Shown: positions 9,943 through 23,127 of the stretch, in pieces
Numbering within the stretch: the first letter of the stretch is position 1
Layout: each line of letters opens with the position of its first letter
Origin: Hydractinia symbiolongicarpus
Lineage: Eukaryota; Cnidaria; Hydrozoa; Anthoathecata; Hydractiniidae
Length of the DNA: 64,000 bases
Assembly (NCBI RefSeq): GCF_029227915.1
Contig: NC_079886.1
Location: 1,922,001-1,986,000, forward strand
Reading direction: 5' to 3'
The notes under the pieces: model-generated
Seen by the model: the letters and a program-made list of their open reading frames with translations, nothing else
Told to the model about the DNA's origin: nothing
Databases searched by the model: none
Translations under genes and position numbers: made by a program

Positions 9943-11971
9943 GAAAATGAGTTTATTCACAGGGTACTTTCTTTGTATACATTCAACTATACGGGCCGAG
10001 TACCGGATTTACGGGAAATCGCGGGTTTTCGTTTGCCGGCGATTAAACTTCTTTTATTCAGCGTCTTCTCAAAAATGAAAACATTTTTGAAAGCTACAAG
10101 TCTCATGCGTTTTAGTGGTGAAAAAATATTTTAAAAAATCGTTCGGGAAATGAGTTTACTCCCTGGGTACTTTCTTTATATACTTTTGAATATACGGGCC
10201 GGGTACCGGATTTACGGGAAATCGCGGGTTTTCGTTTGCCGGCGATTAAACATCTTTTATTCAGCGTCTTATCAAAAATAAAAACATTTTTGAAAACTAC
10301 AAGTCTCATGCGTTTTAGTGGTGAAAAAATAATTTAAAAAATCGTTCGGGAAATGAGTTTACTCCCTGGGTACTTTCTTTGTATAGTTTTGACCATACGG
10401 GCCGAGTCCGGGATTTACGGGAAATCGCGGATTTTCGTTTGCCGGCGATTAAACTTCTTTTATTTAGCGTTTCATCAAAAATGAAAACATTTTTGAAATC
10501 TACAAGTGTCATGCGTTTTAGTGGTGAAAAAATAATTTAAAAAATCGTTCGGGAAATGAGTTTTCTCCCTGGGTACTCTTTTTGTATACTTTTGATTATA
10601 CGGGTCGTGTCCGGGATTTACGGGAAATCGCGGGTTTTCGTTTGCCGGCGATTAAACTTGTTTTATTTAGCGTCTCATCAAAAATGAAAACATTGTTGAA
10701 AACTACAAGTCTCATGCGTTTTAGTGGTGAAATAATAATTTAAAAAATCGTTCGGAAAATGAGTTTACTCCCTGGGTACTTTCTTTGTATACTTTTGACC
10801 ATACGGGCCGAGTCCGGGAATTACGGGAAATCGCGGGTTTTCGTTTGCCGGCGATTAAACTTCTTTTATTTAGCGTTTCATCAAAAATGAAAACATTTTT
10901 AAAAACTACAAGTCTCATGCGTTTTAGTGGTGAAAAAATAATTTAAAAAATCGTTCGGGAAATGAGTTTTCTCCCTGGGTACTCTCTTTGTATACTTTTG
11001 ATTATACGGGTCGTGTCCGGGATTTACGGGAAATCGCGGGTTTTCGTTTGCCGGCGATTAAAATTGTTTTATTTAGTGTCTCATCAAAAATGAAAATATT
11101 GTTGAAAACTACAAGTCTCATGCGTTTTAGTGGTGAAAAAATAATTTAAAATATCGTTAGGGAAATGAGTTTACTCCCTGGGTACTTCCTTTGTATAGTT
11201 TTGACAATACGGGCCGAGTCCGGGATTTACGGGAAATCGCGGGTTTTCGTTTGCCGGCGATTAAACTTCTTTTATTTAGCGTTTCATCAAAAATGAAAAC
11301 ATTTTTGAAAACTACAAGTGTCATGCGTTTTAGTTGTGAAAAAATAATTTAAAAAATCGTTCGGAAATGAGTTTACTCCCTGGGTACTTTCTTTGTATAA
11401 TTTTGATTATACGGGCCGAGTCCGGGATTTAGGGAAAATCGCGGGTTTTCGTTTGCCGGCGAATAAACTTCATTTATTTAGCGTCTCATCAAAAATGAAA
11501 ACATTTTTAAAAACTACAAGTCTCATGCGTTTTACTGGTGAAAAAATAATTTAAAAAATCGTTCGGGAAATGAGTTTACTCCCTGGGTACTTTCTTTGTA
11601 TACTTTTGACTATACGGGGCGAGTCCGGGATTTACGGGAAATCGCGGGTTTTCGTTTGCCGGCGATTAAACTTCTTTTAATCAGCGTCTCATCAAAAATG
11701 AAAACATTTTTGAAAACTACAAGTGTCATGCGTTTTAGTGGTGAAAAAATGATTTAAAAAATCGTTCGGGAAATGAGTTTACTCCCTGGGTACTCTCTTT
11801 GTATACTTTTGATTATACGGGTCGTGTCCGGGATTTACGGGAAATCGCGGGTTTTCGTTTGCCGGCGATTAAACTTGTTTTATTTAGCGTCTCATTAAAA
11901 ATGAAAACATTGTTGAAAACTACAAGTCTCATGCGTTATAGTGGTGAAAAAATAATTTAAAAAATCGTTCT

Positions 11972-13395
11972 GAAAATGAGTTTATTCACAGGGTACTTTC
12001 TTTGTATACATTCAACTATACGGGCCGAGTACCGGATTTACGGGAAATCGCGGGTTTTCGTTTGCCGGCGATTAAACTTCTTTTATTCAGCGTCTTCTCA
12101 AAAATGAAAACATTTTTGAAAGCTACAAGTCTCATGCGTTTTAGTGGTGAAAAAATAATTTAAAAAATCGTTCGGGAAATGAGTTTACTCCCTGGGTACT
12201 TTTTTTTTATATACTTTTGACTATACGGGCCGAGTACCGGATTTACGGGAAATCGCGGGTTTTCGTTTGCCGGCGATTAAACTTCTTTTATTCAGCGTCT
12301 TATCAAAAATGAAAACATTTTTGAAAACTACAAGTCTCATGCGTTTTAGTGGTGAAAAAATAATTTAAAAAATCGTTCGGGAAATGAGTTTACTCCCTGG
12401 GTACTTTCTTTGTATAGTTTTGATCATACGGGCCGAGTCCGGGATTTACGGGAAATCGCGGATTTTCGTTTGCCGGCGATTAAACTTCTTTTATTTAGCG
12501 TTTCATCAAAAATGAAAACATTTTTGAAATCTACAAGTGTCATGCGTTTTAGTGGTGAAAAAATAATTTAAAAAATCGTTCGGGAAATGAGTTTACTCCC
12601 TGGGTACTTTCTTTGTATAATTTTGACTATACGGGCCGAGTCCGGGATTTAGCGGAAATCGCGGGTTTTCGTTTGCCGGCGAATAAACTTCATTTATTTA
12701 GCGTCTCATCAAAAATGAAAACATTGTTGAAAACTACAAGTCTCATGCGTTATAGTGGTGAAAAAATAATTTAAAAAATCGTTCTGAAAATGAGTTTATT
12801 CACAGGGTACTTTCTTTGTATACATTCAACTATACGGGCCGAGTACCGGATTTACGGGAAATCGCGGGTTTTCGTTTGCCGGCGATTAAACTTCTTTTAT
12901 TCAGCGTCTTCTCAAAAATGAAAACATTTTTGAAAGCTACAAGTCTCATGCGTTTTAGTGGTGAAAAAATAATTTAAAAAATCGTTCGGGAAATGAGTTT
13001 ACTCCCTGGGTACTTTTTTTTTATATACTTTTGACTATACGGGCCGAGTACCGGATTTACGGGAAATCGCGGGTTTTCGTTTGCCGGCGATTAAACTTCT
13101 TTTATTTAGCGTTTCATCAAAAATGAAAACATTTTTGAAATCTACAAGTGTCATGCGTTTTAGTGGTGAAAAAATAATTTAAAAAATCGTTCGGGAAATG
13201 AGTTTACTCCCTGGGTACTTTCTTTGTATAATTTTGACTATACGGGCCGAGTCCGGGATTTAGCGGAAATCGCGGGTTTTCGTTTGCCGGCAAATAAACT
13301 TCATTTATTTAGCGTCTCATCAAAAATGAAAACATTTTTAAAAACTACAAGTCTCATGAGTTTTAGTGGTGAAAAATGATTTAAAAAATCGTTCG
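11972..13395 (+). repeat. Tandem W-M-S-T and W-M-T blocks
   Basis: Starts are at 11972, 12175, 12380 and 12583, then 12786, 12989 and 13194. Both M monomers share a run of nine T in gtac...atatac that makes them 205 bp long, a private mark that ties the blocks to one duplication. The second block lacks the S monomer: its M is S-like (tttagcgtttc, gaaatctac) from the T-rich part onward, which is consistent with deletion of one monomer by unequal exchange. Confidence 0.75.
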
Positions 13396-13801
13396 GGAAA
13401 TGAGTTTACTCCCTGGGTACTCTCTTTGTATACTTTTGATTATACGGGTCGTGTCCGGGATTTACGGGAAATCGCTGGTTTTTGTTTGCCGGCGATTAAA
13501 CTTGTTTTATTTAGCGTCTCATCAAAAATGAAAACATTGTTGAAAACTACAAGTCTCATGCGTTTTAGTGGTGAAAAAATAATTTAAAATATCGTTCGGG
13601 AAATGAGTTTACTCCCTGAGTACTTTCTTTGTATACTTTTGACTATACGGGCCGAGTACGGGATTTACGGGAAATCGCGGGTTTTCGTTTGCCGGCGATT
13701 AAACTTCTTTTATTCAGCATCTTCTCAAAAATGAAAACATTTTTCAAAACTACAAGTCTCATGCGTTTTAGTGGTGAAAAAATAATTTAAAAAATCGTTC
13801 T

Positions 13802-14002
13802 CAAAATGAGTTTATTCACAGGGTACTTTCTTTGTATACATTCAACTATATGGGCCGAGCCAGGGATTTACGGGAAAAGCGGGTTTTCGGTTGTCTGCGA
13901 TTAAACTGCCTTCATTCGGCGTGTCATCAAAAATGTAAACATTTTGAATACTACAAGTCTCATTCGTTCTAGTGGTGCAGAAATAATTTGAAAAATCGTT
14001 CG
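13802..14002 (+). repeat. X-type diverged monomer, second copy
   Basis: It starts ctcaaaatgagtttattcac and shares gagccaggg, cggttgtc, cattcggcgtgtc, aaatgtaaac and gttctagtggtgcag with the X at 9541. It reads tgtctgcgatt in the core and aaataatttg near its end. It is followed by two Y monomers at 14003 and 14204. Confidence 0.8.
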
Positions 14003-14811
14003 GGAAATCAGTTTACTCCCTGGGTACTTTCTTTTATACATTCGACTATACGGCCAAGTTTGGGATTTACAGGAAATCCCGGGTTTTCGTTTGCCAGCGA
14101 TTAAACTTGTTTTATTTAGCGTCTCATCAAAAATGAAAACATTGTTGAAAACTACAAGTCTCATGCGTTTTAGTGGTGAAAAAATAATTTAAAAAATCGT
14201 TCTGAAAATCAGTTTACTCCCTGGGTACTTTCTTTTATACATTCGACTATACGGGCCAAGTTCGGGATTTACAGGAAATCCCGGGTTTTCGTTTGCCAGC
14301 GATTAAACTTCTTTTATTCAACGTCTCATCAAAAATGAAAACATTTTTGAAAACTACAAATCTCATGCGTTTTAGTGGTGAAAAAATAATTTAAAAAATC
14401 GTTCGGGAAATGAGTTTACTCCCTGGGTACTCTCTTTGTATACTTTTGATTATACGGGTCGTGTCCGGGATTTACGGGAAATCGCGGGTTTTCGTTTGCC
14501 GGCGAATAAACTTGTTTTATTTAGCGTCTCATCAAAAATGAAAACATTGTTGAAAACTACAAGTCTCATGCGTTTTAGTGGTGAAAAAATAATTTAAAAT
14601 ATCGTTCGGGAAATGAGTTTACTCCCTGAGTACTTTCTTTGTATACTTTTGACTATACGGGCCGTGTACGGGATTTACGGGAAATCGCGGGTTTTCGTTT
14701 GCCGGCGATTAAACTTCTTTTATTCAGCGTCTTCTCAAAAATGAAAACATTTTTGAAAACTACAATTCTCATGCGTTTTAGTGGTGAAAAAATAATTTAA
14801 AAAATCGTTCT

Positions 14812-15013
14812 GAAAATGAGTTTATTCACAGGGTACTTTTTTTGTATACATTCAGCTATACGAGCCGAGCCAGGGATTTACGGGAAAAGCGGGTTTTCGG
14901 TTGTCGGCGATTAAACTGCTTTCATTCGGCGTCTCATCAAAAATGTAAACATTTTTGAATACTACAAGTCTCATTCGTTCCAGTGGTGCAGAAATAATTT
15001 GAAAAATCGTTCG
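14812..15013 (+). repeat. X-type diverged monomer, third copy
   Basis: It has the X marks gagccaggg, gggaaaagcggg, cggttgtcggcg and gtggtgcag. It differs in tcagctatacgagcc and in cattcgttccagtgg. It is followed by a P-like monomer instead of Y. Confidence 0.8.
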
Positions 15014-15418
15014 GGAAATGAGTTTACTCCCTGGGTACTTTCTTTGTATACTTTTGATTATACGGGTCGTTTCCGGGATTTACGGGAAATCGCGGATTTT
15101 CGTTTGCCGGCGAATAAACTTGTTTTATTTAGCGTCTCATCAAAAATGAAAAAATTTTTGAAAACTACAAGTCTCATGCGTTTTAGCGGTGAAAAAATAA
15201 TTTAAAATATCGTTCGGAAATAAGTTTACTCCCTGAGTACTTTCTTTGTATACTTTTGACTATACGGGCCGAGTATGGCATTTACGGGAAATCGCAGGTT
15301 TTTGTTTGCCGGCGATTAAACTTCTTTTATTCAGCGTCTTCTCAAAAATGAAAACATTTTTGAAAACTACAAGTCTCATGCGTTTTAGTGGTGAAAAAAT
15401 ATATTGAAAAATCCTTCT

Positions 15419-15622
15419 GAAAATGAGTTTATTCACAGGGTACTTTCTTTGTATACATTCAACTATACGGGCCAAGCCAGGGATTTACGGCAAAAGCGGG
15501 TTTTCGGTTGTCGGCGATTAAACTGCTTTCATTCGGCGTCTCATCAAAAATGTAAACATTTTTGAATACTACAAGTCTCATTCCTTCTAGTGGTGCAGAA
15601 ATAATTTGCAAAAAATCGTTCG
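15419..15622 (+). repeat. X-type diverged monomer, fourth copy
   Basis: It has ccaagccaggg, acggcaaaagcggg, cggttgtcggcg and cattccttctagtggtgcag. Its end reads tttgcaaaaaatcg, with two extra bases relative to other X copies. A Y monomer follows at 15623. This is the last X in the window. Confidence 0.8.
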
Positions 15623-16230
15623 GGAAATCAGTTTACTCCCTGGGTACTTTCTTTTATACATTCGACTATACGGGCCAAGTTCGGGATTTACAGGAAATCC
15701 CGGGTTTTCGTTTGCCAGCGATTAAACTTCTTTTATTCAACGTCTCATCAAAAATGAAAACATTTTTGAAAACTACAAATCTCATGCGTTTTAGTGGTGA
15801 AAAGATAATTTAAAAAATCGTTCGGGAAATGAGTTTACTCCCTGGGTACTCTCTTTGTATACTTTTGATTATACGGGTCGTGTCCGGGATTTACGGGAAA
15901 TCGCGGGTTTTCGTTTGCCGGCGAATAAACTTGTTTTATTTAGCGTCTCATCAAAAATGAAAACATTGTTGAAAACTACAAGTCTCATGCGTTTTAGTGG
16001 TGAAAAAATAATTTAAAATATCATTCGGGAAATGAGTTTACTCCCTGAGTACTTTCTTTGTATACTTTTGACTATACGGGCCGTGTACGGGATTTGCGGG
16101 AAATCGCGGGTTTTCCTTTGCCGGCGATTAAACTTCTTTTATTTAGCGTCTTATCAAAAATGAAAACATTTTTGAAAACTACAAGTCTCATGCGTTTTAG
16201 TGGTGAAAAAATAATTTGAAAAATCGTTCT

Positions 16231-16432
16231 GAAAATGAGTTTACCCACAAGGTACTTTCTTTGTATACATTCGACTATAGGGGCCAAGCCCGGGATTTAC
16301 AGGAAATCGCGGGTTTCGTTTGCCGGCGATTGAACTTCTTTTATTTAGCGTTTCATCAAAAATGAAAATGTTTTTGAAAACTACAAGTCTCATCCGTTTT
16401 AGTGGTGAAAAAATAATTTAAAAAATCATTCG
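16231..16432 (+). repeat. First e-type monomer
   Basis: It is marked by gagtttacccacaaggtac, acattcgactatagggg and ccaagcccggg with tacaggaaatc. Type e recurs through the right half at about 24143, 30842, 31451, 33480, 34089, 36930, 45248, 47479, 50116, 51333, 53767, 54579, 56607 and 62087, usually after d and before f. It shares the acattc leader with W, X and Y, so it is probably a right-arm descendant of that group. Confidence 0.75.
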
Positions 16433-16635
16433 GGAAATCAGTTTACTCCCTGGGTACTTTTTTTGTATACTTTTGACCATACGGGCCGAGTACGGGATTT
16501 ACGGGAAAGCGCGGGTTTTAGTTTGCCGGCGATTAAAATTCTTTTATTCAGCGTTTCATCAAAAATGAAAATTGTTTTAAAAACTACAAGTCTCATGCGT
16601 TTTAGTGGTGAAAAAATAATTTTAAAAATCGTTCG

Positions 16636-18258
16636 GGAAATGAATTTACTCCCTGGGTACTTTCTTTGTATACTTTTGACTCTGCGGGCCGAGTCCGGGA
16701 TTTACGGGAAATCGCGGGATTTCGTTTGCCGGCGATTAAACTTCTTTAATTTAGCGTTTCATCAAAAATGAAAACATTTTTAAAACTACAAGTTTCATGC
16801 GTTTTACTGGTGAAAAAATAATTTAAAAAATCGTTCGGGAAATGAGTTTACTCTCTGGATACTTTCTTTATACACAATCGACTATACGGGCCGAGTACGG
16901 GATTTACGGGAAATCGCAGGTTTTCGTTTGCCGGCGATTAAACTTCCTTTATTTAGCGTTTCATCAAAAGTGAAAACATTTTTGAAAACTACAAGTCTCA
17001 TGCGTTTTAGTGGTAAAAAAATAAGTTAAAAAATCGTTCGGGAAATGAGTTTACTCCCTGGGTACTTTCTTTGTATACTTTTGACTATACGGGCCGAGTA
17101 CGGGATTTACGGGAAATCGCGCGTTTTCGTTTGCCGGCGATTAAACTTCTTTTATTTAGCGTCTCATCAAAAATAAAAACATTTTTGAAAACTACAAGTC
17201 TCATGCGTTTTAGTGGTGAAAAAATAATTTAAAAAATCGTTCGGGAAATGAGTTTACTCCCTGGGTACTTTCTTTGTATACTTTTGACTATACAGGCCGA
17301 GTACGGGATTTACGGGAAATCGCGTATTTTCGTTTGCCGGCGATTAAACTTCTTTTATTTAGCGTTTCATCAAAAATGAAAACATTTTTGAAAACTACAA
17401 GTGTCTTGCGTTTTAGTGGTGAAAAAATAATTTAAAAAGTCGTTCGGGAAATGAGTTTACTCCCTGGGTACTTTCTTTGTATAATTTTGACTATACGGGC
17501 CGAGTACGGGATTTACGGGAAATCGCGGGTTTTCGTTTGCCGGCGATTAAACTTCTTTTATTCAGCGTCTCATCAATAATGAAAATATTTTTGAAAACTA
17601 CAAGTCTCATCCGTTTTAGTGGTGAAAAAATAATTTAAAAAATCATTCGGGAAATCAGTTTACTCCCTGGGTACTTTTTTTGTATACTTTTGACTATACG
17701 GGCCGAGTACGGGATTTACGGGAAAGCGCGGGTTTTCGTTTGCCGGCGATTAAACTTCTTTTATTCAGCGTCTCATCAAAAATGAAAATATTTTCAAAAA
17801 CTACAAGTCTCATGCGTTTTAGTGGTGATAAAATAATTTAAAAAATCGTTCGGGAAATGAATTTACTCCCTGGGTACTTTCTTTGTATACTTTTGACTCT
17901 GCGGGCCGAGTCCGGGATTTACGGGAAATCGCGGGGTTTCGTTTGCCGGCGATTAAACTTCTTTGATTTAGCGTTTCATCAAAAATGAAAATATTTTTTA
18001 AAACTACAAGTTTCATGCGTTTTAGTGGTGAAAAAATAATTTAAAAAATCGTTCGGGAAATGAGTTTACTCCCTGGGTACTTTCTTTATACACACTCGAC
18101 TATACGGGCCGAGTACGGGATTTACGGGAAATCGCAGGTTTTCGTTTGCCGGCGATTAAACTTCTTTTATTTAGCGTCTCATCAAAAGTGAAAACTATTT
18201 TGAAAACTACAAGTCTCATGCGTTTTAGTGGTAAAAAAATAATTTAAAAAATCGTTCG
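16636..18258 (+). repeat. Opening run of right-arm types g-h-i-i-c-f-g-h
   Basis: Starts are near 16636, 16838, 17041, 17244, 17447, 17650, 17853 and 18056. The g-h-i order that dominates later appears here for the first time. The i at 17244 has tacaggcc with cgcgtattttcg. No tight tandem duplication is seen inside this run. Confidence 0.65.
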
Positions 18259-19070
18259 GGAAATGAGTTTACTCCCTGGGTACTTTCTTTGTATACTTTT
18301 GACTATACGGGCCGAGTACGGGATTTACGGGAAATCGCGCGTTTTCGTTTGCCGGCGATTAAACTTCTTTTATTTATCGTCTCATCAAAAATAAAAACAT
18401 TTTTGAAAACTACAAGTCTCATGCGTTTTAGTGGTGAAAAAATAATTTAAAAAATCGTTCGGGAAATGAGTTTACTCCCTGGGTACTTTCTTTATATACT
18501 TTTGACAATACCGGCCGAGTACCGGATTTACGGGAAATCGCGAGTTTTCGTTTGCCGGCGATTAAACTTCTTTTATTCAGCGTCTTATCAAAAATGAAAA
18601 CATTTTTGAAAACTACAAGTCTCATGCGTTTTAGTGGTGAAAAAATAATTTAAAAAATCGTTCGGGAAATGAGTTTACTCCCTGGGTACTTTCTTTGTAT
18701 AGTTTTGACTATACGGGCCGAGTACGGGATTTACGGGAAATCGCGCGTTTTCGTTTGCCGGCGATTAAACTTCTTTTATTTATCGTCTCATCAAAAATAA
18801 AAACATTTTTGAAAACTACAAGTCTCATGCGTTTTAGTGGTGAAAAAATAATTTAAAAAATCGTTCGGAAAATGAGTTTACTCCCTGGGTACTTTCTTTA
18901 TATACTTTTGACAATACCGGCCGAGTACCGGATTTACGGGAAATCGCGAGTTTTCGTTTGCCGGCGATTAAACTTCTTTTATTCAGCGTCTTATCAAAAA
19001 TGAAAACATTTTTGAAAACTACAAGTCTCATGCGTTTTAGTGGTGAAAAAATAATTTAAAAAATCGTTCG
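18259..19070 (+). repeat. Tandem 2-mer i-m (two 406-bp copies)
   Basis: i and m monomers at 18259 and 18462 repeat at 18665 and 18868. I see only two differences: gtatac against gtatag in i, and gggaaat against ggaaaat at the start of m. Shared private readings include ttatttatcgtc in i and gacaataccggcc with cgcgagttttcg in m. This is a recent dimeric duplication. Confidence 0.85.
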
Positions 19071-19475
19071 GGAAATGAGTTTACTCCCTGGGTACTTTCT
19101 TTGTATAGTTTTGACTATACGGGCCGAGTCCGGGATTTAGGGGAAATCGCGGGTTTTCGTTTGCCGGCGAATAAACTTCATTTATTTAGCGTCTCATCAA
19201 AAATGAAAACATTTTTAAAAACTACAAGTCTCGTGCGTTTTAGTGGTGAAAAATAATTTAAAAAATCGTTCGGGAAATGAGTTTACTCCCTGGGTACTTT
19301 CTTTGTATACCTTTGACTGTATGGGCCGAGTACGGGATTTACGGGAAATCGCGGGTTTTCGTTTGCCGGTGATTAAACTTCTTTTATTCAGCGTCTCATC
19401 AAAAATGAAAATATTTTTGAAAACTACAAGTCTCATGCGTTTTAGTGAAGAAAAAATAATTTAAAAAATCGTTCG

Positions 19476-21505
19476 GGCCATAAATTTACTCCCTGGGTAC
19501 TTTCTTTGCATACTTTTGACTATACGGGCCGAGTGCGGAATTTACGGGAAATCGCAGGTTTTCCTTTGCCGGAGATTAAACTTCTTTTATTTAGCGTCTT
19601 ATCAAAAATGAAAACATTTTTGAAAACTACAAGTCTCATGCGTTTTAGTGGTGAAAAAATGATTTGAAAAATCGTTCTGAAAATGAGTTTACTCCCTGGG
19701 TACTTTCTTTATATACTTTTGATTATACCGGCCGAGTAGCGGATTTACGGGAAATCGCGAGTTTTCGTTTGCCGGCGATTAAACTTCTTTTATTCAGCGT
19801 CTTATCAAAAATGAAAACATTTTTGAAAACTACAAGTCTCATGCGTTTTAGTGGTGAAAAAATAATTTAAAAAATCGTTCGGGAAATGAGTTTACTCCCT
19901 GGGTACTTTCTTTGTATACTTTTGACCATTCGGGCCGAGTCCGGGATTTACGGGAAATCGCGGGTTTTCGTTTGCCGGCGATTAAACTTCTTTTATTTAA
20001 CGTTTCATCAAAAATGAAAACATTTTTGAAAACTACAAGTGTCATGCGTTTTAGTGGTGAAAAAATAATTTAAAAAATCGTTCGGGAAATGAGTTTACTC
20101 CCTGGGTACTTTCTTTATACACATTCGACTATACGGGCCGAGTACGGGATTTACGGGAAATCGCAGGTTTTCGTTTGCCGGCGATTAAACTTCTTTTATT
20201 TAGCGTCTCATCAAAAGTGAAAACATTTTTGAAAACTACAAGTCTCATGCGTTTTAGTGGTAAAAAAATAATTTAAAAAATCGTTCGGGAAATGAGTTTA
20301 CTCCCCGGGTACTTTCTTTGTATACTTTTAACTATACGGGCCGAGTACGGGATTTACGGGAAATCGCGCGTTTTCGTTTGCCGGCGATTAAACTTCTTTT
20401 ATTTATCGTCTCATCAAAAATAAAAACATTTTTGAAAACTACAAGTCTCATGCGTTTTAGTGGTGAAAAAATAATTTAAAAAATCGTTCGGGAAATGAGT
20501 TTACTCCCTGGGTACTTTCTTTATATACTTTTGACTATACGGGCCGAGTGCTGAATTTACGGGAAATCGCAGGTTTTCCTTTGCCGGCGATTAAACTTCT
20601 TTTATTTAGCGTCTTATCAAAAATGAAAACATTTTTGAAAACTACAAGTCTCATGCGTTTTAGTGGTGAAAAAATGATTTGAAAAATCGTTCTGAAAATG
20701 AGTTTACTCCCTGGGTACTTTCTTTATATACTTTTGATTATACCGGCCGAGTAGCGGATTTACGGGAAATCGCGAGTTTTCGTTTGCCGGCGATTAAACT
20801 TCTTTTATTCAGCGTCTTATCAAAAATGAAAACATTTTTGAAAACTACAAGTCTCATGCGTTTTAGTGGTGAAAAAATAATTTAAAAAATCGTTCGGGAA
20901 ATGAGTTTACTCCCTGGGTACTTTCTTTGTATACTTTTGACCATTCGGGCCGAGTCCGGGATTTACGGGAAATCGCGGGTTTTCGTTTGCCGGCGATTAA
21001 ACTTCTTTTATTTAACGTTTCATCAAAAATGAAAACATTTTTGAAAACTACAAGTGTCATGCGTTTTAGTGGTGAAAAAATAATTTAAAAAATCGTTCGG
21101 GAAATGAGTTTACTCCCTGGGTACTTTCTTTATACACATTCGACTATACGGGCCGAGTACGGGATTTACGGGAAATCGCAGGTTTTCGTTTGCCGGCGAT
21201 TAAACTTCTTTTATTTAGCGTCTCATCAAAAGTGAAAACATTTTTGAAAACTACAAGTCTCATGCGTTTTAGTGGTAAAAAAATAATTTAAAAAATCGTT
21301 CGGGAAATGAGTTTACTCCCCGGGTACTTTCTTTGTATACTTTTAACTATACGGGCCGAGTACGGGATTTACGGGAAATCGCGCGTTTTCGTTTGCCGGC
21401 GATTAAACTTCTTTTATTTATCGTCTCATCAAAAATAAAAACATTTTTGAAAACTACAAGTCTCATGCGTTTTAGTGGTGAAAAAATAATTTAAAAAATC
21501 GTTCG
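19476..21505 (+). repeat. Tandem 5-mer d-m-a-h-i (two 1015-bp copies)
   Basis: Copies span 19476-20490 and 20491-21505. Private marks are repeated at exactly 1015 bp: gattataccggcc with gagtagcgg in m, gaccattcggg in a, and ctccccgggtac with cttttaactatac in i. The only clear divergence is the 5' half of d: gggccataaattt with ctttgcatac in copy 1, and gggaaatgagttt with ctttatatac in copy 2. The junction therefore falls inside d. Confidence 0.88.
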
Positions 21506-23127
21506 GGAAATGAGTTTACTCCCTGGGTACTTTCTTTATATACTTTTGACAATACCGGCCGAGTACCGGATTTACGGGAAATCGCGAGTTTTCGTTTGCC
21601 GGCAATTAAACTTCTTTTATTCAGCGTCTTATCAAAAATGAAAACATTTTTGAAAACTACAAGTCTCATGCGTTTTAGTGGTGAAAAAATAATTTAAAAA
21701 ATCGTTCGGGAAATGAGTTTACTCCCTGGGTACTTTCTTTGTATAATTTTGACTATACGGGCCGAGTCCGGGATTTAGGGGAAATCGCGGGTTTTCGTTT
21801 GCCGGCGAATAAACTTCATTTATTTAGCGTCTCATCAACAATGAAAACATTTTTAAAAACTTCAAGTCTCGTGCGTTTTAGTGGTGAAAAATAATTTAAA
21901 AAATCGTTCGGGAAATGAGTTTACTGCCTGGGTACTTTCTTTGTATACTTTTGACTATATGGGCCGAGTACGGGATTTACGGGAAATCGCGGGTTTTCGT
22001 TTGCCGGCGATTAAACTTCTTTTATTCAGCGTCTCATCAAAAATGAAAATATTTTTGAAAACTACAAGTGTCATGCGTTTTAGTGGTGAAAAAATAATTT
22101 AAAAAATCGTTCGGGAAATGAGTTTACTCCCTGGGTACTTTCTTTATACACATTCGACTATACGGGCCGAGTACGGGATTTACGGGAAATCGCAGGTTTT
22201 CGTTTGCCGGCGATTAAACTTCTTTTATTTAGCGTCTCATCAAAAGTGAAAACATTTTGGAAAACTACAAGTCTCATGCGTTTTAGTGGTAAAAAAATAA
22301 TTTAAAAAATCGTTCGGGAAATGAGTTTACTCCCTGGGTACTTTCTTTGTATACTTTTAACTATACGGGCCGAGTACGGGATTTACGGGAAATCGCGCGT
22401 TTTCGTTTGCCGGCGATTAAACTTCTTTTATTTATCGTCTCATCAAAAATAAAAACATTTTTGAAAACTACAAGTCTCATGCGTTTTAGTGGTGAAAAAA
22501 TAATTTAAAAAATCGTTCGGGAAATGAGTTTACTCCCTGGGTACTTTCTTTATATACTTTTGACAATACCGGCCGAGTACCGGATTTACGGGAAATCGCG
22601 AGTTTTCGTTTGCCGGCAATTAAACTTCTTTTATTCAGCGTCTTATCAAAAATGAAAACCTTTTTGAAAACTACAAGTCTCATGCGTTTTAGTGGTGAAA
22701 AAATAATTTAAAAAATCGTTCGGGAAATGAGTTTACTCCCTGGGTACTTTCTTTGTATAATTTTGACTATACGGGCCGAGTCCGGGATTTAGGGGAAATC
22801 GCGGGTTTTCGTTTGCCGGCGAATAAACTTCATTTATTTAGCGTCTCATCAAAAATGAAAACATTTTTAAAAACTTCAAGTCTCGTGCGTTTTAGTGGTG
22901 AAAAATAATTTAAAAAATCGTTCGGGAAATGAGTTTACTGCCTGGGTACTTTCTTTGTATACTTTTGACTATATGGGCCGAGTACGGGATTTACGGGAAA
23001 TCGCGGGTTTTCGTTTGCCGGCGATTAAACTTCTTTTATTTAGCGTCTCATCAAAAATGAAAATATTTTTGAAAACTACAAGTCTCATGCGTTTTAGTGA
23101 AGAAAAAATAATTTAAAAAATCGTTCG
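21100..23127 (+). repeat. Tandem 5-mer h-i-m-b-c (two 1014-bp copies)
   Basis: Copies span 21100-22113 and 22114-23127. Both m monomers share gacaataccggcc and ccggcaattaaac, both b monomers share aaaacttcaag, and both c monomers share gtttactgcctggg. Differences are few: ccccggg against ccctggg in i, catcaacaatg against catcaaaaatg in b, and gtgtcatg with gtggtgaa against agtgaagaa at the end of c. The first h-i pair also belongs to the preceding 5-mer, so two amplification units overlap. Confidence 0.85.

Larger units (their letters stand above)
13396..16230 (+). repeat. Irregular P-R-X(-Y) repeats
   Basis: Four successive units are seen: P-R-X-Y-Y from 13396, P-R-X from 14406, P-R-X-Y from 15014, and P-R from 15825 followed by an e monomer at 16231 in the place of X. 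Each R carries ccctgagtac and is followed by a monomer with an acattc leader. Unit length differs by whole monomers, so Y copies have been gained or lost. This is the oldest-looking HOR in the window, judged by divergence between units. Confidence 0.7.
8933..16635 (+). repeat. Transition zone rich in diverged monomers
   Basis: Between the two arms the order is W-T-P-X-Y-W-M-S-P-V-Q-S-T-U-P-W-M-S-T-W-M-T-P-R-X-Y-Y-P-R-X-P-R-X-Y-P-R-e-f. M here denotes an R/m-like type with ttatatac and gagtaccgg. Monomer lengths range from 201 to 205 bp, more variable than elsewhere. W, X, Y and e share acattcaac or acattcgac in place of acttttgac. The zone mixes left-arm types with the most divergent copies and brings the first e and f monomers. 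Confidence 0.75.

Noticed and set aside
16463-16771. A 102-codon open frame on the + strand
   Set aside because: It runs on because the usual stop in ataatttaa is altered to ataattttaaa. It is satellite sequence in two frames and has no gene features.
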